From positions 1,281,001 through 1,345,000 of the forward strand of contig JAKNDB010000108.1 in NCBI GenBank assembly GCA_024305405.1: a DNA stretch of 64,000 nucleotides, written 5' to 3'. Position 1 is the first letter of the stretch; each line of letters begins with the position of its first letter. Source of the DNA: Dirofilaria immitis (lineage: Eukaryota; Nematoda; Chromadorea; Rhabditida; Onchocercidae). A program made the translations under genes and the position numbers. Positions 1 through 14,479 of this stretch are shown in pieces. The notes under the pieces were generated by a model. It made no database searches. It saw nothing but the letters and a program-made list of their open reading frames with translations, and was not told where the DNA came from.

Positions 1-29
1 ATTTGTCATCATCTATCTAATCCTAATTC

Positions 30-57
30 TACCTATCTATCTATCTATCTATCTATC
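30..57. repeat. (CTAT)n microsatellite
   Basis: About six CTAT units in a row near the left edge. Confidence 0.9.
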
Positions 58-266
58 ACTCTTGCCATTCTTGTAATCATTCGTTATTTCATCATAATAT
101 TGTTTGCAATACCAAAATTACATCCTATTCTATCTTCGTACTGTAACTAACTTCTCTTTCTCTTTCTATACATTTTATTTTGTGTACCATCAACCAACCA
201 ATCATTACTATCAATAACCATCCATATTAGCTAATCTTTTTCATCCCATCAATTCGGCTGCTAATA

Positions 267-274
267 GTATTGCT

Positions 275-305
<31 letters not shown>

Positions 306-376
306 ATGATGATAATGATAATGGTAATGCTAGTAATGATAATGATAATAATAATGATAATAATGATGATGATACA
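267..376. repeat. Compound GCT/GAT/AAT trinucleotide repeat
   Basis: GCTGCTGCTGCT, then GATGATGAT and interrupted GATAAT units over about 110 bp. Open frames across it give only Ile, Met or Ser runs and are not genes. Confidence 0.9.
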
Positions 377-863
377 GCTGGGTTTCTGGAAATATCGGGA
401 AAAACGAACTTCACAGGGAATGGTTCCAATCATTGAAAGGAAGGGTGAAGAGAAGAGAATGAGAAGTAGAAGTTAACTTTAAAAAAAAAAAAAAAGTGCA
501 ATCAAGTCGATAAAAGATTCCGATAACCTTGGAGAGGATCAGGCCATCAAACGGAATCAAACGTAATCAACAAAACTTTAAGTTAGCTTTCTTTCTTTCT
601 GCCTTCTTTTCTCCCTCTCCCCTCCTCTCTCTCTCTCTCCCTCCCTCTTTTCTTCTTCCTCTTCCTAAACTCAAACTGATGATGACATATGAATGATAAT
701 CATAATAACACTAATAATGATAAGGAAAGTAATGCTACAACCGCTTTCTTCCTTGCATATTTCATTTTTAAGACATAATGCCCTCGATTTTTAACCTCCC
801 CATCCAAATATCAACGACCTTTTTGCTGTTGCTTGACTATGATGAAAGAGACACACGGTATAT

Positions 864-923
864 GCTGATGATGATGATGATAATAATAATAATAATAATA
901 ATGATGATGATGATGATGATGAT
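864..923. repeat. GAT/ATA trinucleotide repeat
   Basis: GATGATGATGATAATAATAA type array over about 60 bp. Short open frames through it are products of the repeat. Confidence 0.9.
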
Positions 924-3900
924 GTCTGTCCCTCATCTCTCTTTATACGTATTTTTCATCCTTTCACCATCGAATGTATCATCAACATTTTTGATATTAC
1001 AATATTTACATATTACATATACATAATATTCCATAAAACTTTTCCAATTTCTATCATTACTACAAAAAGTGTAGAAGTCAAATTTAGCACAAACTTGATG
1101 TCACTCATAAACTTCGAGAGTAAAGAAAAGAGCAAAAAAAAAAAGTTTGTGCTAAATGGATGAATAGATGGATGGATGAAAAGTGATGATGATAACATTG
1201 TTCCTTATTTTCTTACAAAAATTCCTGATTTGATATAACTATAGCTAATTTTACCAAAAAAAAAAAAAAAAAAAAAAAAGGAATATACCATATTACTTTA
1301 TTTCCTAAATGCATTTGTGTTTTTTTTTTTTTTTTTTTATCCTACTAAATTCTTCATCTTAAAACAAATTCAAAAACAATGATACATCTAATAAGCATTT
1401 TGCAACAATTTCAATACATTTTTACTAATTTTAACTGGCAAATTTAGATTTTCTAGAAAACTCTGCAAAAAAAAAATAAGAACCTAAAATTAATTATATA
1501 CCAAAAAAAAAAAAAAAAAAAAGAAAAAAAACAGAATTCGTTGAAATAAAATAAAAACTATCGAAGATGGAATATTTCTCTTTCCCTTTTTTTTTTCCCT
1601 TCTCCCCTCTCCACCATCTCACCTCCTTCCAACAAAATTCATTCGTTAATAAATGAAGATAATTAAGTGAAAAACGAAGAAGAAAAATAGGAAAAAAAAA
1701 TTGCAAAATCAGATATAACATTTTGAAACTTATACGCTTATTTTTTTATTCGAGAAATTTAAAAACAATTGATAAGAATTTAATAATATCAGTGAAGCAA
1801 TAATTTTTTTCAATTCTTTCATTTATCTGTTCAAAACTCATCATAATAAAAGAGAATAAATAAATATTTATCATTATCATTACTACTATTATTATTATTA
1901 TTATCATTATTATTAGTATTAGTAGCACAATTTTTGTCATCATACTGATTAAACAACAATTTATAAATCATATTATCCGTATTGACTAAACGAATTATAA
2001 ATCATGCATAAATAAATATTTTTGTCCATATTACAAACAATAATTTATATTATAAACAAATAAACCTTCCACATATCTACTATTATCATATATATATATA
2101 TATGCATTTAAATAACTTGAAAATAAACACAATTATTTTATTTCACAGCTAACGTCATTTTAGAAAGCATTTTCGCTATCATAATGTTTAATCTTGATCA
2201 ATTTTCATATGATTTTTTTGTAAGCAAAACCCCCATCCATCATTTCTTTTTTTTCTTGTTTTTTTTTTTTTATGAAATTTCTTTTTTTTCGTTGCTTTCT
2301 TGATGGTAGCAAAAGTTTTCGAAAACTATCAACAAAATTCTTTCTTTAAAGTGTAATAATCAATTACATTGTACCGACTTGATGAATTTAAATTCCAATT
2401 GAATGTATTAGAATATATATGTATATATATCAGAGAAGAGAGAAATATGTTTGATCCATTTTCAAATCATGATGCTACTAATAACATTTAATAATCAACA
2501 ATATATCTAATGTTGTTGAATAAATTTGTACTGAAGAGAATGAATGAAGATGAATGAAATGAGATGATTAAAATAAATAAAAATGATAATAATAATAATA
2601 ATAATAATAGAATATCTTCTTATAAAATCGATAATACTACTTCTACGTATATCAAAAATATTTGATATAAATATGTATATCTCAAAATATATTATTTGAT
2701 AATGTTTAAAGTAAAAAAAATTTTATATAATTTAATTGAAATTATTTATTTATTATTCGTTGAAATGTTGAATTTTTTTCTTTTTTTTCCAATTTTATTT
2801 TATTATGAAAAGAAAGAAAAAAATTTATTTTAATAAAAATTTTTTGATTATTTTATTATAATTTCTAATTATTTAATGCAATTCGCTTTTTTTTCCTTTT
2901 TTTTTCTCGATCATAAAATTATTTAATTTGATTAATTGATGAAAATTTTACATCAAAACTTCCGAGCAGACAAATTCCTTCCTTCATTCTTTCTTTCCTT
3001 CCCCTTTTCGTTTCTTTTTTCCACATTTCGCTATTTGTTACGAATATATATATATATATACACATATAACATACGGGACGAATAATTTAACGATTAGACA
3101 TGTATAACAGACAGTAGACAAACAATTGCATTACACCCCTATTTGCGATCAAGTTGCACATAAGACGACAACGACGACAACGATGGCGGCGATGACAATA
3201 ACGATAGCGATATGGATGATAATGATGATAATGATTGTTACAAAGCATTTCAATGTTCTCCTCCCTAAATGATATATTATTTTCAGCTAGCAGTTGAAAA
3301 CCTCAACATCCGGTAAAAATTAGTGATTTAAAATTTTCAATAAACTAATTTCAATCAATTTCTTTTTTTTTTTTAAATCGATTTGATAAAAATATATTTG
3401 TATGAATCAATTGATTTGAAATAAATGGAATAATGTCGCAACAAATAATAATTTCGTTTTCGTTAAATTCAAAAATTTCTGCATGATTTAAAATATTTCA
3501 TAGGTGTTATAAAGACATGCATGCCATTATTTGAGAAGTGATACATCACAATTAGGAGTATCGGGTGATCTTAATTTGACAATCACACCCAGCATGGAAA
3601 TTATTCAGAGGAATTCGAAACTATTTCCCGTTTCAGGAAATCTTTTATCACAATTTTTTTCAACATTCAATTCATACATTAAAATTTCATAACTTTTTCG
3701 AGAAGACTTGAAATCATTAAACATTTGTTTCTCTAATAATATTCATAAAAAATAAGATTCGACTTATCCATGAAATAAAATCCTGATATCTGTCCAGAAC
3801 TTATTATACGAATGTAGAGAATCTCAAGTCTACACTTTTTTTTTTTTTTAAATCAGCTAAATAATCAGACTGATTATTCGCATTAAATATTTCTTAATCA

Positions 3901-4993
3901 TTAATTCCACTTGTGCTCTAATGATTCTAAAAATTTCAGTGATTTTACGCTGTCACATCTAATTTTTCCAGACAATTTTAACATTCTCTACATTTCTTAG
4001 ATTCTCCGAAAATGAATCTTGCAATAAATGTCTAATATTTTCCGAATAACAATTCTAGTTTTGAACAAAACAGCTCCCTAACAGTACTTTGGCTTTGCTC
4101 ATTCATCTTTTCTAAAATCAAAATAACATTCCAGAAAGCATGATGACTCATCAATTAAGTAATCAAAAGGGAATGACTCATAAATGTATATTATTTATAA
4201 CAGAAATTTTCAATCAGCAATCATCATTTGTTATTCAAGACTTTTTCAATTTGATGATACCAAGGCCTATTTCATATTTTAGTAAAACCTCTGATACTTT
4301 CCAGGGTGTCAGAAAATACGGTGTATATCTATGCAAAAGGGATCGGCTATTTTAAGAGCAAAAGACACAAGATCATGCAACACTACGTTAAAAATATCTA
4401 AAAAAAAATTGGATGAATTTTCAATCCCGCGAAATCTCAGGACATCACTCCTAAATATCGCTTTAATCAAATAGAGCTCTTACGCAGGCACGATATTTTT
4501 ACTGCATAGGAATTAAATAACACAGATTAGTAAATAAATATGTACGTTGGATCAATAAATGAATTGGTAAACAAATATATTGAAGCAAAATGTTAGTTAT
4601 ATACTAAATTTATAAACGAATAATACTTGAAATCATATTTACATATCCTAGAATGAACATCTAATTATCATGTCGAAAATATAACGATAATCCGTACACT
4701 TCCGGAAACATTAAGTGTGTCATGAAGAAATGCTACCAATATGCTGACAAATATATATAGTCAAGAAAGGATTAAACCGTCAATATTGTGTAAATCTAAT
4801 AACCGGCATCTTATGAATCATTTCGGATTATCACATTGCTATGTAAACAATGTGAAAACTATTTAATAATGAAATTGTAAGATAGATGTTCCGGAAAAGC
4901 TATCAAAGGGATGTTCTTCGAAATGCTATCTCTAACATTGTATTTCTAAATGTCAAGAGGAAAAAAAAAAACGAGACATAGGTAAATACATAC

Positions 4994-5013
4994 GAGGGAT
5001 CACATGATCCCTC
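4994..5013. repeat. Perfect inverted repeat
   Basis: GAGGGATCA-CA-TGATCCCTC, 9-bp arms with a 2-bp loop, notably GC-rich for the area. It lies about 50 bp before the first coding-like stretch of the 5-7.4 kb relic. No matching terminal repeat was found elsewhere. Confidence 0.8.
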
Positions 5014-5065
5014 TCGTTTCTAACATATTTTTGCACATTTTGCACATACATATATTTAGAACAAT

Positions 5066-7441
5066 GCTTATTGTATTGGCGGCCAAATGTATCTTGCTAA
5101 TTGCAAGTAAACAATCTTACCATATTTTTGTCCAACGAAATGTATCCTGAAACAATCTGACCCTGACCCTATTGATCGATTCTTGAAGTACGTTATATCG
5201 AATATGGAAAACCAGATGTAATGCGCCTCTTGTTGTGGTCGCATTTTGCAAAAAAATATCCCATCAGTTAATTGGAATTTTCGATGAACTTTGTCAGGTC
5301 AGTGACCTCTTTTCTCTCGTTAGCCAAATGATGAATTTCATCAGAAGAAATTCCGATATGTTGGAATTTCTTCAATTTCTAATGAAATTAGGAATGTCAC
5401 ACAATTTTATCTCGATTATCCGACTGAATTGTTTCATGATAGAATTGAAATGAATTTCATCCCCAATAATCCTTTCTTTAAAATGCTCAACATTCGACAA
5501 AATAAACTAATAGCTACAAATAATCATATCGATTAAGTAAAAACATATAACACTATCATAACAGGACTATGCATTACTTTGTAGGAATCCTGACAAGGTT
5601 AAAGTTACCGGAAGCTTTTATCGATGGAGTAGCAGGTGAATAAGAGCTATAATTAATCTTTTTTGATTGTTTTCAACAGAAGTTGGAAGCCTCATCTCTT
5701 CCCTAAACTTTATTGATAATCTCAGAGTTAAGCGTTCGAAGATTAATATCATGAAAAATGAATCTTTCCTTTTTCAGGACAAGCCTATGTATCTTCTGAC
5801 TGGAATATCTATCGAAGAATGTTTATGTTTATGTTTTTTCGAGGACTTCTTCCTCATATAGTACATTGGTGCAGAATGAAAGCAGATATGAAGCATGAGG
5901 TCCTATTATGAAAATATTTAATTTATTTTCTTACTAAGGCAATGAAATGAGTGTTCCGATAAATTATTGCTTCTATAGAAATTGTAAGACATTCTTTCTT
6001 TGTCTCTCATTTCCAGAAGGTTATTTTCGCTTGCCAACTCTGTCAGGAATAATGGAAAGTTGACCTGGAAGAAACAGATGTTGTATTTTATTTCCGGAAT
6101 GATAAATTACTCAACGTTGATGAAGAAAAAGATGAATTATGACAACAGATATCAAGAGATGAAGAAGTGCATAGTGAAATAGTGTTAGGTGAGAATAAAA
6201 TTTGACGATAAAATAATATACGTAGATAACTTATGGATCAAGCAATCCAAAATTCAACTAGATTTCGTTCATCAGCCTTCTATAACATTTATAATTAGCG
6301 ACATATGGCGATTACTGAAATATTGTTATATATTAAGAATAAAGTTTAGATTAGTAGTATTCATAACTAATATAATTTAAGAAAAGAACGATTACAGATT
6401 TGGAAATTAAACCAATTATAAAGATGTCGGAAAAAGGTTGAAAACGGAAAGAATTTGTTTCGGAACCACTTTTAATCGGATATTTTTATTGGATCGCTCT
6501 GACAGCAAATTTTTATATCTTATCGCTGGTATGTCACCAAATAGATTTAGTTTCAGTTAAATTGCATCATTGATAATTTCAGTTCTTATTCACTGAAGAA
6601 TAATATAGTTCATCTGCTGAATCTCAGCTTATTTATGAGTATATTGTAATAATATGGTTTAGAACATTGAAACTTCTGGTGAACCAGCAGTGATGGGTAG
6701 CTAATTTTATAATATTATGTTATAGAAGTTGAAAGTCTAGTACACGGAAAATAAGACATGTCATCCATCATGAAGAAATGTATGTGACAGCTTTAATGGA
6801 CTGATGAAATATGCCAAATTGAAATCAAATGATCTTTTAAATGTTTCACCGAAGTCGAAATGACTTTAACGAAGAGAAGTAAGTTAGCATTTTGATCATT
6901 CAATTTACATATTATTTGCCGAGCTGGTCAAACTTCAAACGTTCAAATCGTTCCATTAAATTTATCTTTTGATTAGTAGTTCGAAATTAGGATAATTTGT
7001 TCGGAATTTTTCGTAGTTTAGAGAAAAAGTGTTGATGTTAATAAAGATGCAGTTGAAGACTGTTGATTTACTGATGAGTTTTAGGGAGAATATTAATGAA
7101 AAGTGGAAATATGTGAAGATAAATGAATTCATTAGAAAATTTTCGACTTTTTCTCTTATATACGAAGTAGGGTACAAACAGCGGTTGACGATGAGAGGAA
7201 CAAATCCTTTTTATTACCAATATTTGCTGATTTTAATTTTATAGCCTTGAGAGTGAAGATCGACATAGAACAAGCTGTGGTTGTTTTCATAGATAACGAT
7301 GTTGCGTATTATCGTTGTCCATTCTGTGATCGATTATATCAAGAACATGGTGAAGGATCAAGATATGCTTTTATGATTGTTAATAATACTATTCATTGTT
7401 CGGCAAGTGTGCGCTATCATAGTGGAAAATGTAAACCATAA
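5066..7441 (+). pseudogene. Decayed multi-exon coding region, family unknown
   Basis: A single frame from 5066 to 5536 reads like protein but is cut by five stops: AYCIGGQMYLANCK, CPTKCILKQSDPDPIDRFLK, CASCCGRILQKNIPSVNWNF, then 70 uninterrupted codons at 5324-5533 containing PNDEFHQKKFRYVGISSISN and FYLDYPTELFHDRIEMNFIP. Exon-like pieces follow, each behind an AG acceptor: 5585-5635 (NPDKVKVTGSFYRWSSR) and 6017-6188 (KVIFACQLCQE, stop, WKVDLEETDVVFYFRNDKLL, stop). The last piece is at 7133-7441. Raised GC, splice-like borders and CxxC pairs argue for former coding. I cannot name the family. Confidence 0.5.
7133..7441 (+). pseudogene. Open 102-codon Cys-pair segment at the end of the relic
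   Basis: Open from after a TAG to TAA without an obvious ATG start. Reads SRVQTAVDDERNKSFLLPIF, VKIDIEQAVVVFIDNDVAYY, then CPFCDRLYQEHGEGSRYAF, NNTIHCSASVRYHSGKCKP. The CPFC...C...C arrangement could bind zinc. It may be a terminal exon of the decayed gene around it, or a separate small gene; no family recognised. Confidence 0.4.
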
Positions 7442-7479
7442 TCATGGTTGAAAAATATGACAAAGATTTGGATTATGAA

Positions 7480-7810
7480 GGCCATCTTTAATTTAATCAA
7501 GAACTTTTGAAACTGCGAAAAGCATGATGAAATGTAAGCGTCAGGTTTTTTGATTATTCGGTTACGCTATAAGTATATTATTAAGTTACACTATACATAC
7601 TGCATATATAAATATTTTTATACATTTAGAAAAGTTGAGGACATATAATTGGAGAAATATGGCATGCTAAAAGGCTTATTTTTGTTTTTGAAATTACAGT
7701 GGTTGCTTGACAGTAATAATCAAAATAATGTTGCAGATAGATTTTTATCGTGTCAAACTGCTTGTATAATTATCGAAAGCGGTCCTTCAAAAAAAAAACA
7801 CTCGGTAATC
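7480..7810 (+). other. Further coding-like scraps after the relic
   Basis: An acceptor-like AAATTACAG at about 7700 is followed by WLLDSNNQNNVADRFLSC and QTACIIIESGPSKKKHS. Upstream, a frame containing VEKYDKDLDYEGHL, a stop, FNQELLKLRKA is also protein-like. These look like continuing remains of the 5-7.4 kb relic, but are short. Confidence 0.25.
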
Positions 7811-10800
7811 TTTCTCATTTTTGCATCATCTGAACTCTTGAATTCTTTTTCCCATTTTTTCCTTTACACCAAAAAAATAGTTTTGGATTAGATTTGAGAT
7901 CTTCGTTTTTAAAAACGATTCAGATAATTATCTTCTTTTTGATTACGATATCCCCATAAATAATTTTTATTTTATAACTGGAGAACTGATAACTACCAAA
8001 GTGATTTAGAATATTTTTTAAGCGATGATGAAAATATTCATTAGCTGATATTGATCATTAGTTTTCTACAACTGTAAGCTTTTTAATAAAATTTGGAAAC
8101 ATTTGTTCAGAGTGAATGAAGTATTTATTGGCTTTTCCAAGTATTGCCTCTTTAGAACTTGTTGTGGATAATTAGAATTCCTTCGTGGATACAAATACGA
8201 ATAGTATGATGAAGCATAAAGATCACGAAGCTTTTTGTTATTCACTCACTTATTTAGCTAATTGATTGTATTTTTTCTCAAAATTCGATTTCTAACTTTT
8301 TATTTTTATTCCAAGTTCAAATTTAAGTTATAGAAAAAAACAGACAAATTTTGGAATTGTTTTCGGAACAACATTAGTGAAGTGATTTCGAATAAATCGT
8401 ACTCAGAAGATTGTCGTTGTTGTTTCGATTATTTTGCTAATTAATTTCTTATTAATTTCTCGGTAATTTCTTTTGCCTAATAGGTCAAGCATATTATGAA
8501 ATTTAATTTTACTATTACAAAAATATCTCAACAGGGTTATCAGTTTACAAGTGGAAAAAAATATGTCAAATAAAACATTCCACAGCATATTGAAACCGTA
8601 GAGCTTATCGGTTATCTACAATTGATTACATAAACGCTTAAAACTTGGCATATTGAATCATAAGTTTGTTGACTAATAAGCCTTTGGTAAACTGTCATGA
8701 ACAATCGTAATTTTTGCAATAAAAAATTTTTTTTCACTTTTTCTGTTTTCACGCTCTCATCGCTATTTATACATCATTATTACTTCTGTTTTATAAAATT
8801 CTCTGTTACTATTTGTAACTTGATTTTGAAAAAAACTGAAGTCTATAGGATATTCCAGGTATTGATAATTTTGGTATTAATTAAATTAAAATCATTGCAT
8901 TCTTATGTAATTGGAAAGTATTGCAATCTTTCTCTTAATTGCAGATTAACACTTTAATGAAAAGGAAAGGGAAAATGATTGAATAAATTACAACAGAAAA
9001 CAATAGACTGGATGAATAAAGCAATGACAACTAACTGTTGGTTCCAGTCTGATTCGTTTTTTCTTTTCTCTTGCTTTCTTGGTCTGTATGAAATTAACGT
9101 TGAAAAATTTTATATTTAAAGATATTCTTTTGTGATTCTTTGATGAATCTTTTTTGTGATTGTGATTTGTGACGAATTTTTGATAAATGGTTCTTATATT
9201 GTCAGCATGTGATGATACCAAACTTGAATCATTATTATACTAAATCTGCTCTATATTAACCGGTCATACGAAAGAAATTCATGGTTGATCATATAAAATA
9301 CTCCAGCGAATCATTATAAAATGCTATTATTATTATCTAAATAATCAAGTTTTTACAAGATGTCTGCTTTTATTTCAAAAATTTGAAAAATTTAAACAAT
9401 ATCCCTATAAATTAGAGCAAGAAATTTTCTAAATTTAATTCTCGCATAATAGATTCCAGTTTTGCTGCTTCTGCTTCTGCAAAAAAAAAAAAAAAAAAAA
9501 ATGAAACAATCTTCTTCTCATTTTGATTTTAATGCTTCAATCAAATATTACAAATTGGATGTTGTGTAATCATGAATGAATTGTTTTGTACTTTTAGGGA
9601 TCGATTAATTGAATGAAATTTTTCTACCTTTTTTTTTTTTCGTTTTTTTCCGCAACAATTTTTGAATAAAAAGGAAAAATTTTTCTCGACAAATTCGATT
9701 ATAAATCATCCATATGATAAGAATTTTTTTTTTTTTTTGAAATAACTTATATTGTAAAGTGATGATGAATTTTCTCTTTTTTTTTTTTTTTTTGTTTCGT
9801 TTATTGTATTCGAAAACTATGATTATTCTGTCATCTATTCAATTTCTTTTTTTTTTTTTTAGTTTCTTTTTTCTCTCTCCCTTTTTCCTCCCAATCTTTA
9901 AATCATTTTTATCGTACCTTTTATCATCATGTCATCATATATCGTCAATTTTCATGAACTTTTTTTTTTTTTTTCTTCATCTATCATCAAATTTTTAATT
10001 TTATATATTGTGCGAATGAGAATATGTATATATATATGTTTCTTACAATCAATCGTTTTTTTTTTTTTTTTCAGTTAATGATTAGACATTGTTATCAACA
10101 GGTTTTCTGTTACTTTTTTTTTTTTGCAATGATCAACCTTTCGTCTTCTTTTTCATATTTATATATTCACAATCAATTGTTATCAATTTACCATCAAATT
10201 CGTTAACAGCAAACAGCAACAGCAGTAGCATTATCATTATCATTATCGTTATCAATATCAATATTGACCTATTGATATCAATAGCAATAGTTGTTGTAGT
10301 AAATGTTATGAAATTTATAAAAATTTTTCATCCTTCGTTTTTTTCTGTTTTTTTTCTACACCTTTGTTGATAATTTAGTAACTTTTGTAGAAACTATTTT
10401 ACGTTTTCCTAAAATTAATTTTTTTCCTGAATTTTAAAAAGTTTGACTTTTAAGTTTTCCATTTATAATTTTTAGTCATCGTCTTTATTCGCGTTCTTTC
10501 TTTTTCTCGTTTTTTCCCCCTCTCCCCAAATATAAAATATTCAATTTTTTATATTTAAATGATAAGAGATTATCATGATGATTGATTTAATTTAGTTTTT
10601 GTATAGATCTTATTTTAGATTTTATAATTTCCATAATTTCATATATTTCTTGAATTTTGTTTTATTACACTTTCGTTTCTTTTTTCCTTTTCTCCATACT
10701 TTATTTTAAACTATAAAAGTTATTTTTAAAATTTTATTTCAAAAAAATTTTACGTTTAATTTTCGATTTATAATTTTTGATTACCTCGTTTTTTTTTTTG

Positions 10801-12396
10801 TTAGACAAACAATTATCCAATTTTTATATTTTCTTTGAATTTAAATGATAAAAGATTATTTTTAAGATTGATTTTAAATTTGGAAAAAATTTGATCAACT
10901 CATCCTAATCATATTTACTTATCATATTGTTTCTTTTGATATTTGATTAATTTTGATCTATATTATGCCCAAAAAAAATGCTCAATTATTATCAATCTTG
11001 ATGAATGTTCTGAATGCTATCAGAAATGTCGAGATTTAATTTTTGCAAATTTCAAATGTTTCAAAAGTGCTAATTCATAAATTCAAAAATTTTATTTTTT
11101 ATTGGAAAATTTAAAATTTATAAATTAAATAGTAAAACTTTTATATATATGAAAAATTGTTACCTTCTACATCTTATAATATCAATAATGATATCTGTGA
11201 AAATATTACGTACCATATCAAAATTATCATATTAAAATTATCATTCCTAAATGTAAATATTTTATTCAAAGGAAGAAAACAAAAGTTTGAAAAAAGTTTG
11301 AATTTTTTTTCTCTCATTACACAAACTTTATACATATATATATATAGACGTAAGTAAAATTAGTAACAAATAAACAAATCAATAAGCATTTTACGAATAA
11401 GTTGTAATGTGTTCATGTTTATTGAGATTTTAAAATGAAAATTTTAAAACTCTAAAGATGTCACAACTAAGATAAGCAATTTGTAATTTTGATAAGATAA
11501 CTTGAAAATTTATACTAGTTCATTTCATATATTTTGACCTTGAATACAGCTGATAGACATGAAATTTTACACATTATACTTGAATATTTACTAATAATAT
11601 TATTTTTCTAAATCTTAAAGATTTAAAAAAAAAAAAAAGGAAATAATAATAGTTAATAAGTAGTGGATTGATTGATCTTTCATTGCTGCATTGATTGATC
11701 GATTTTCTTTTTTTTTCAAATGATTTTCAATCTGTAAAAATTTTGCAATATTTCAATTCGTGAAATACACATTAATCTTATGGTAAACTTGCAAAATTTA
11801 TATTTGTGAATATTTGATAAAATAATTTGCCTAATTCGAGAAATAAAAATTAAAAATAAATCGGATTAATTGGAATTAAATTAAATTCATTTTAATATAT
11901 TCTTTTTTTGATGCAATTTTTTTTTTTTTTAGTAAAAATTTCTCGAATATTTGAAAAATATTGCTCAGAATATATGAATAAATCGAGAGAGGGTGAAAAA
12001 AAAAAAAAAAAAAAAACTTTTCGCCATTAATGTAGCAAGAAAAAAAAAAGAAAAAATTTTTCATTAATAATCAATTTTCCCATCAATATCTATTATCATT
12101 AAAAAAAAAAAAAAAACAAAACAGAAAAGAAAAAAATCATTAATCATTAATCAATATTATTCATTTAACTCGTTAATTTTTAATTTTGTAAAATTTATTG
12201 ATAATATTTTGATGATGATAATAATAATAATAATAGTGGTGATAATAATGAAATGACATTGTATATGTATTGATTAATGATAATAATAATAGTAAGAATT
12301 TAAATGGAATAATAATTCGTTAGAAGGAGATGGTAAAAACAAATTATCTATGATAAACATGGTATTTGCATATATATCGGTTTTTTTTTTTTTTGG

Positions 12397-12507
12397 TATT
12401 TTTATCATATCATTTTCAATTATGTGTTTGATAAAAACATAGAATATCGATTTTGTTATGTTTTAATTTTTATCATATCATTTTCAAATTATGTGTTTGA
12501 TAAAAAC
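12397..12507. repeat. Tandem duplication, about 68-bp period
   Basis: TTTTTATCATATCATTTTCA followed by ATTATGTGTTTGATAAAAAC occurs twice, the second time with one extra A, separated by about 30 bp of unrelated AT-rich DNA. Confidence 0.85.
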
Positions 12508-13896
12508 TTCATATTATTTTTATCTATTATGAATACTTTTTATATTCATATATTTATGGTTTTTTAAATTAATTGATATAATAAAAATATACATTGTTTC
12601 AATAATTTTAATCAATTAATTAGTTTTATTTTTTTTTCGTCTAAAAAATTATCAAAGTTTAATTTAATTTTTCGTATAGCAAATTTTAAAAGTTGTTTTT
12701 TTTTTCTAAATGACATAAATTTAATTTTTAATTTTAAAATTAATATTATTAAAAAGAATGAAATAATTAGAAATTTTATCCTTCTTATCAAGCTTTTTCC
12801 TATTTTCTCGAGATTCATCCTTTTCGAAACCGTATAGTTTTGTCAATACAAATATTATACGAGCAATTTGATGATAAATGATGATTGTAACCGTTTTAAT
12901 GTAAACAATTAGAAAGTAAATAATAGTTAAAGATCGTAATATATAGTAATCATAAATTTTATATCTTCAAAAAAAAAAAAAAAAAAAAGGAAATAATCGA
13001 TAGATATAATTGATAATGAAATTTGATAAAAGATTTTGTAATGTTTATATGAACTTTATTCTTTAATCTTTTTATTGAATTGAAAATTTCCTAAATTTTC
13101 GTACAATTTTTCAATAATATATATCATCAAATTTTTTGAAAAAAAAAAAACTTTTATTGCTTTTATATTTTAATTTTGTATTAATAAAATTAAAAATTTT
13201 TATTACAAATAAATCATTTAATAAGTAATTGATAAATTAATTACTTAATAATTGAATTATAATTAATTAATAAATTAATTACTATCATTGGACAATTTAT
13301 ATTAGTTATTTGAAATTATCTATATGTGTAATAATATTATTGATGATGATACATCATCTAATTATTATTAATTCTTTATGAAACTTTTATGGTTTAAAAC
13401 TATTTTTGTTTCCTCAAAATTTCGTATAAATAAAATTTTATAAACGTTATAAAAATATTTTACCCAATGCAAATTTGTTAAAAAAAAAATTTGGATTTAA
13501 AAAATTCCATTTTTATAAAATAAATATATTCAAAAATTAAATTCGCCTTTTCATCCGTTTAAGTTTCGAATGATAAAATCGAAATTCAATTGTTTTCTTT
13601 TTTTGCAAATTATAAATGAATATTTTGCTAAGATTCTGAAGGATGAAGTTTCCGGTAATTTTAAATAAATCGGACGGAACTAGAAAGTATCTCAGATAGG
13701 ATAAAATGAATTAATCGAAATTAATGATTAAATAAGTGATAAAATAAGTTAATTAACAGGTGAATTAAACCAAATAACATGATGATAACTGTTACTTATT
13801 CGCCAAAAACTGATACATATTGACATATATATATATATATAAAATCATTATTTCTTATAAGCAATTATGTAAGCATTATAAAGAAAGATGTTACAA

Positions 13897-13957
13897 GTAA
13901 ATGATGGAAATAGTTATACGTTACGTAAATGACGGGAATAGTTATACGAAATTACGT
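13897..13957. repeat. Tandem duplication of a 28-bp unit
   Basis: GTAAATGATGGAAATAGTTA and GTAAATGACGGGAATAGTTA follow each other, both continuing TACG. Two substitutions separate the units. Confidence 0.75.
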
Positions 13958-14447
13958 TAGCATTCCACAAGAGATAAGCGATGATAAATGACCGGGAATT
14001 ATCTGATAATATAATAGAATTTAATGATAATAAATAAGAAACTAATTATACCTAAATTATATATATACTAATATCGATTAATTTGCATCTGAAAATAAGC
14101 CTAGCAATAATAAGCTAAATATAATTTCATCCAAAAATTATATGTAAATTAAATATTATCATCACTCGAAACTTATCATTAATCTCTTTTCCTCTTCCAT
14201 AGCATATAAAAGAATGATTTATCATATCTTATATTTTCTAAAACAAGATATCCATCTATCTATCTAACCAAATTATTCCAAATAATTGTAAGATTTAATC
14301 AGATATTAGATTGCCGAAATGGGCTGATTATTTAACAACTTATAAAACATTTTAATCATTTCGAATTATCAAAACAAATTTTTTTTTTTTAACAAACATA
14401 AAGTTAAAGGATAGCAAAAAAATAATTTAATTTTTTATAATATCTTC

Positions 14448-14479
<32 letters not shown>

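Larger units (their letters stand above)
1..4990. other. AT-rich low-complexity DNA, no gene seen
   Basis: Microsatellites, poly-A/T runs and AT-rich unique sequence. Short open frames are repeat products. From about 3.5 kb repeat density falls and sequence becomes more complex; the open frame at 4140-4355 shows no motif. Confidence 0.6.
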
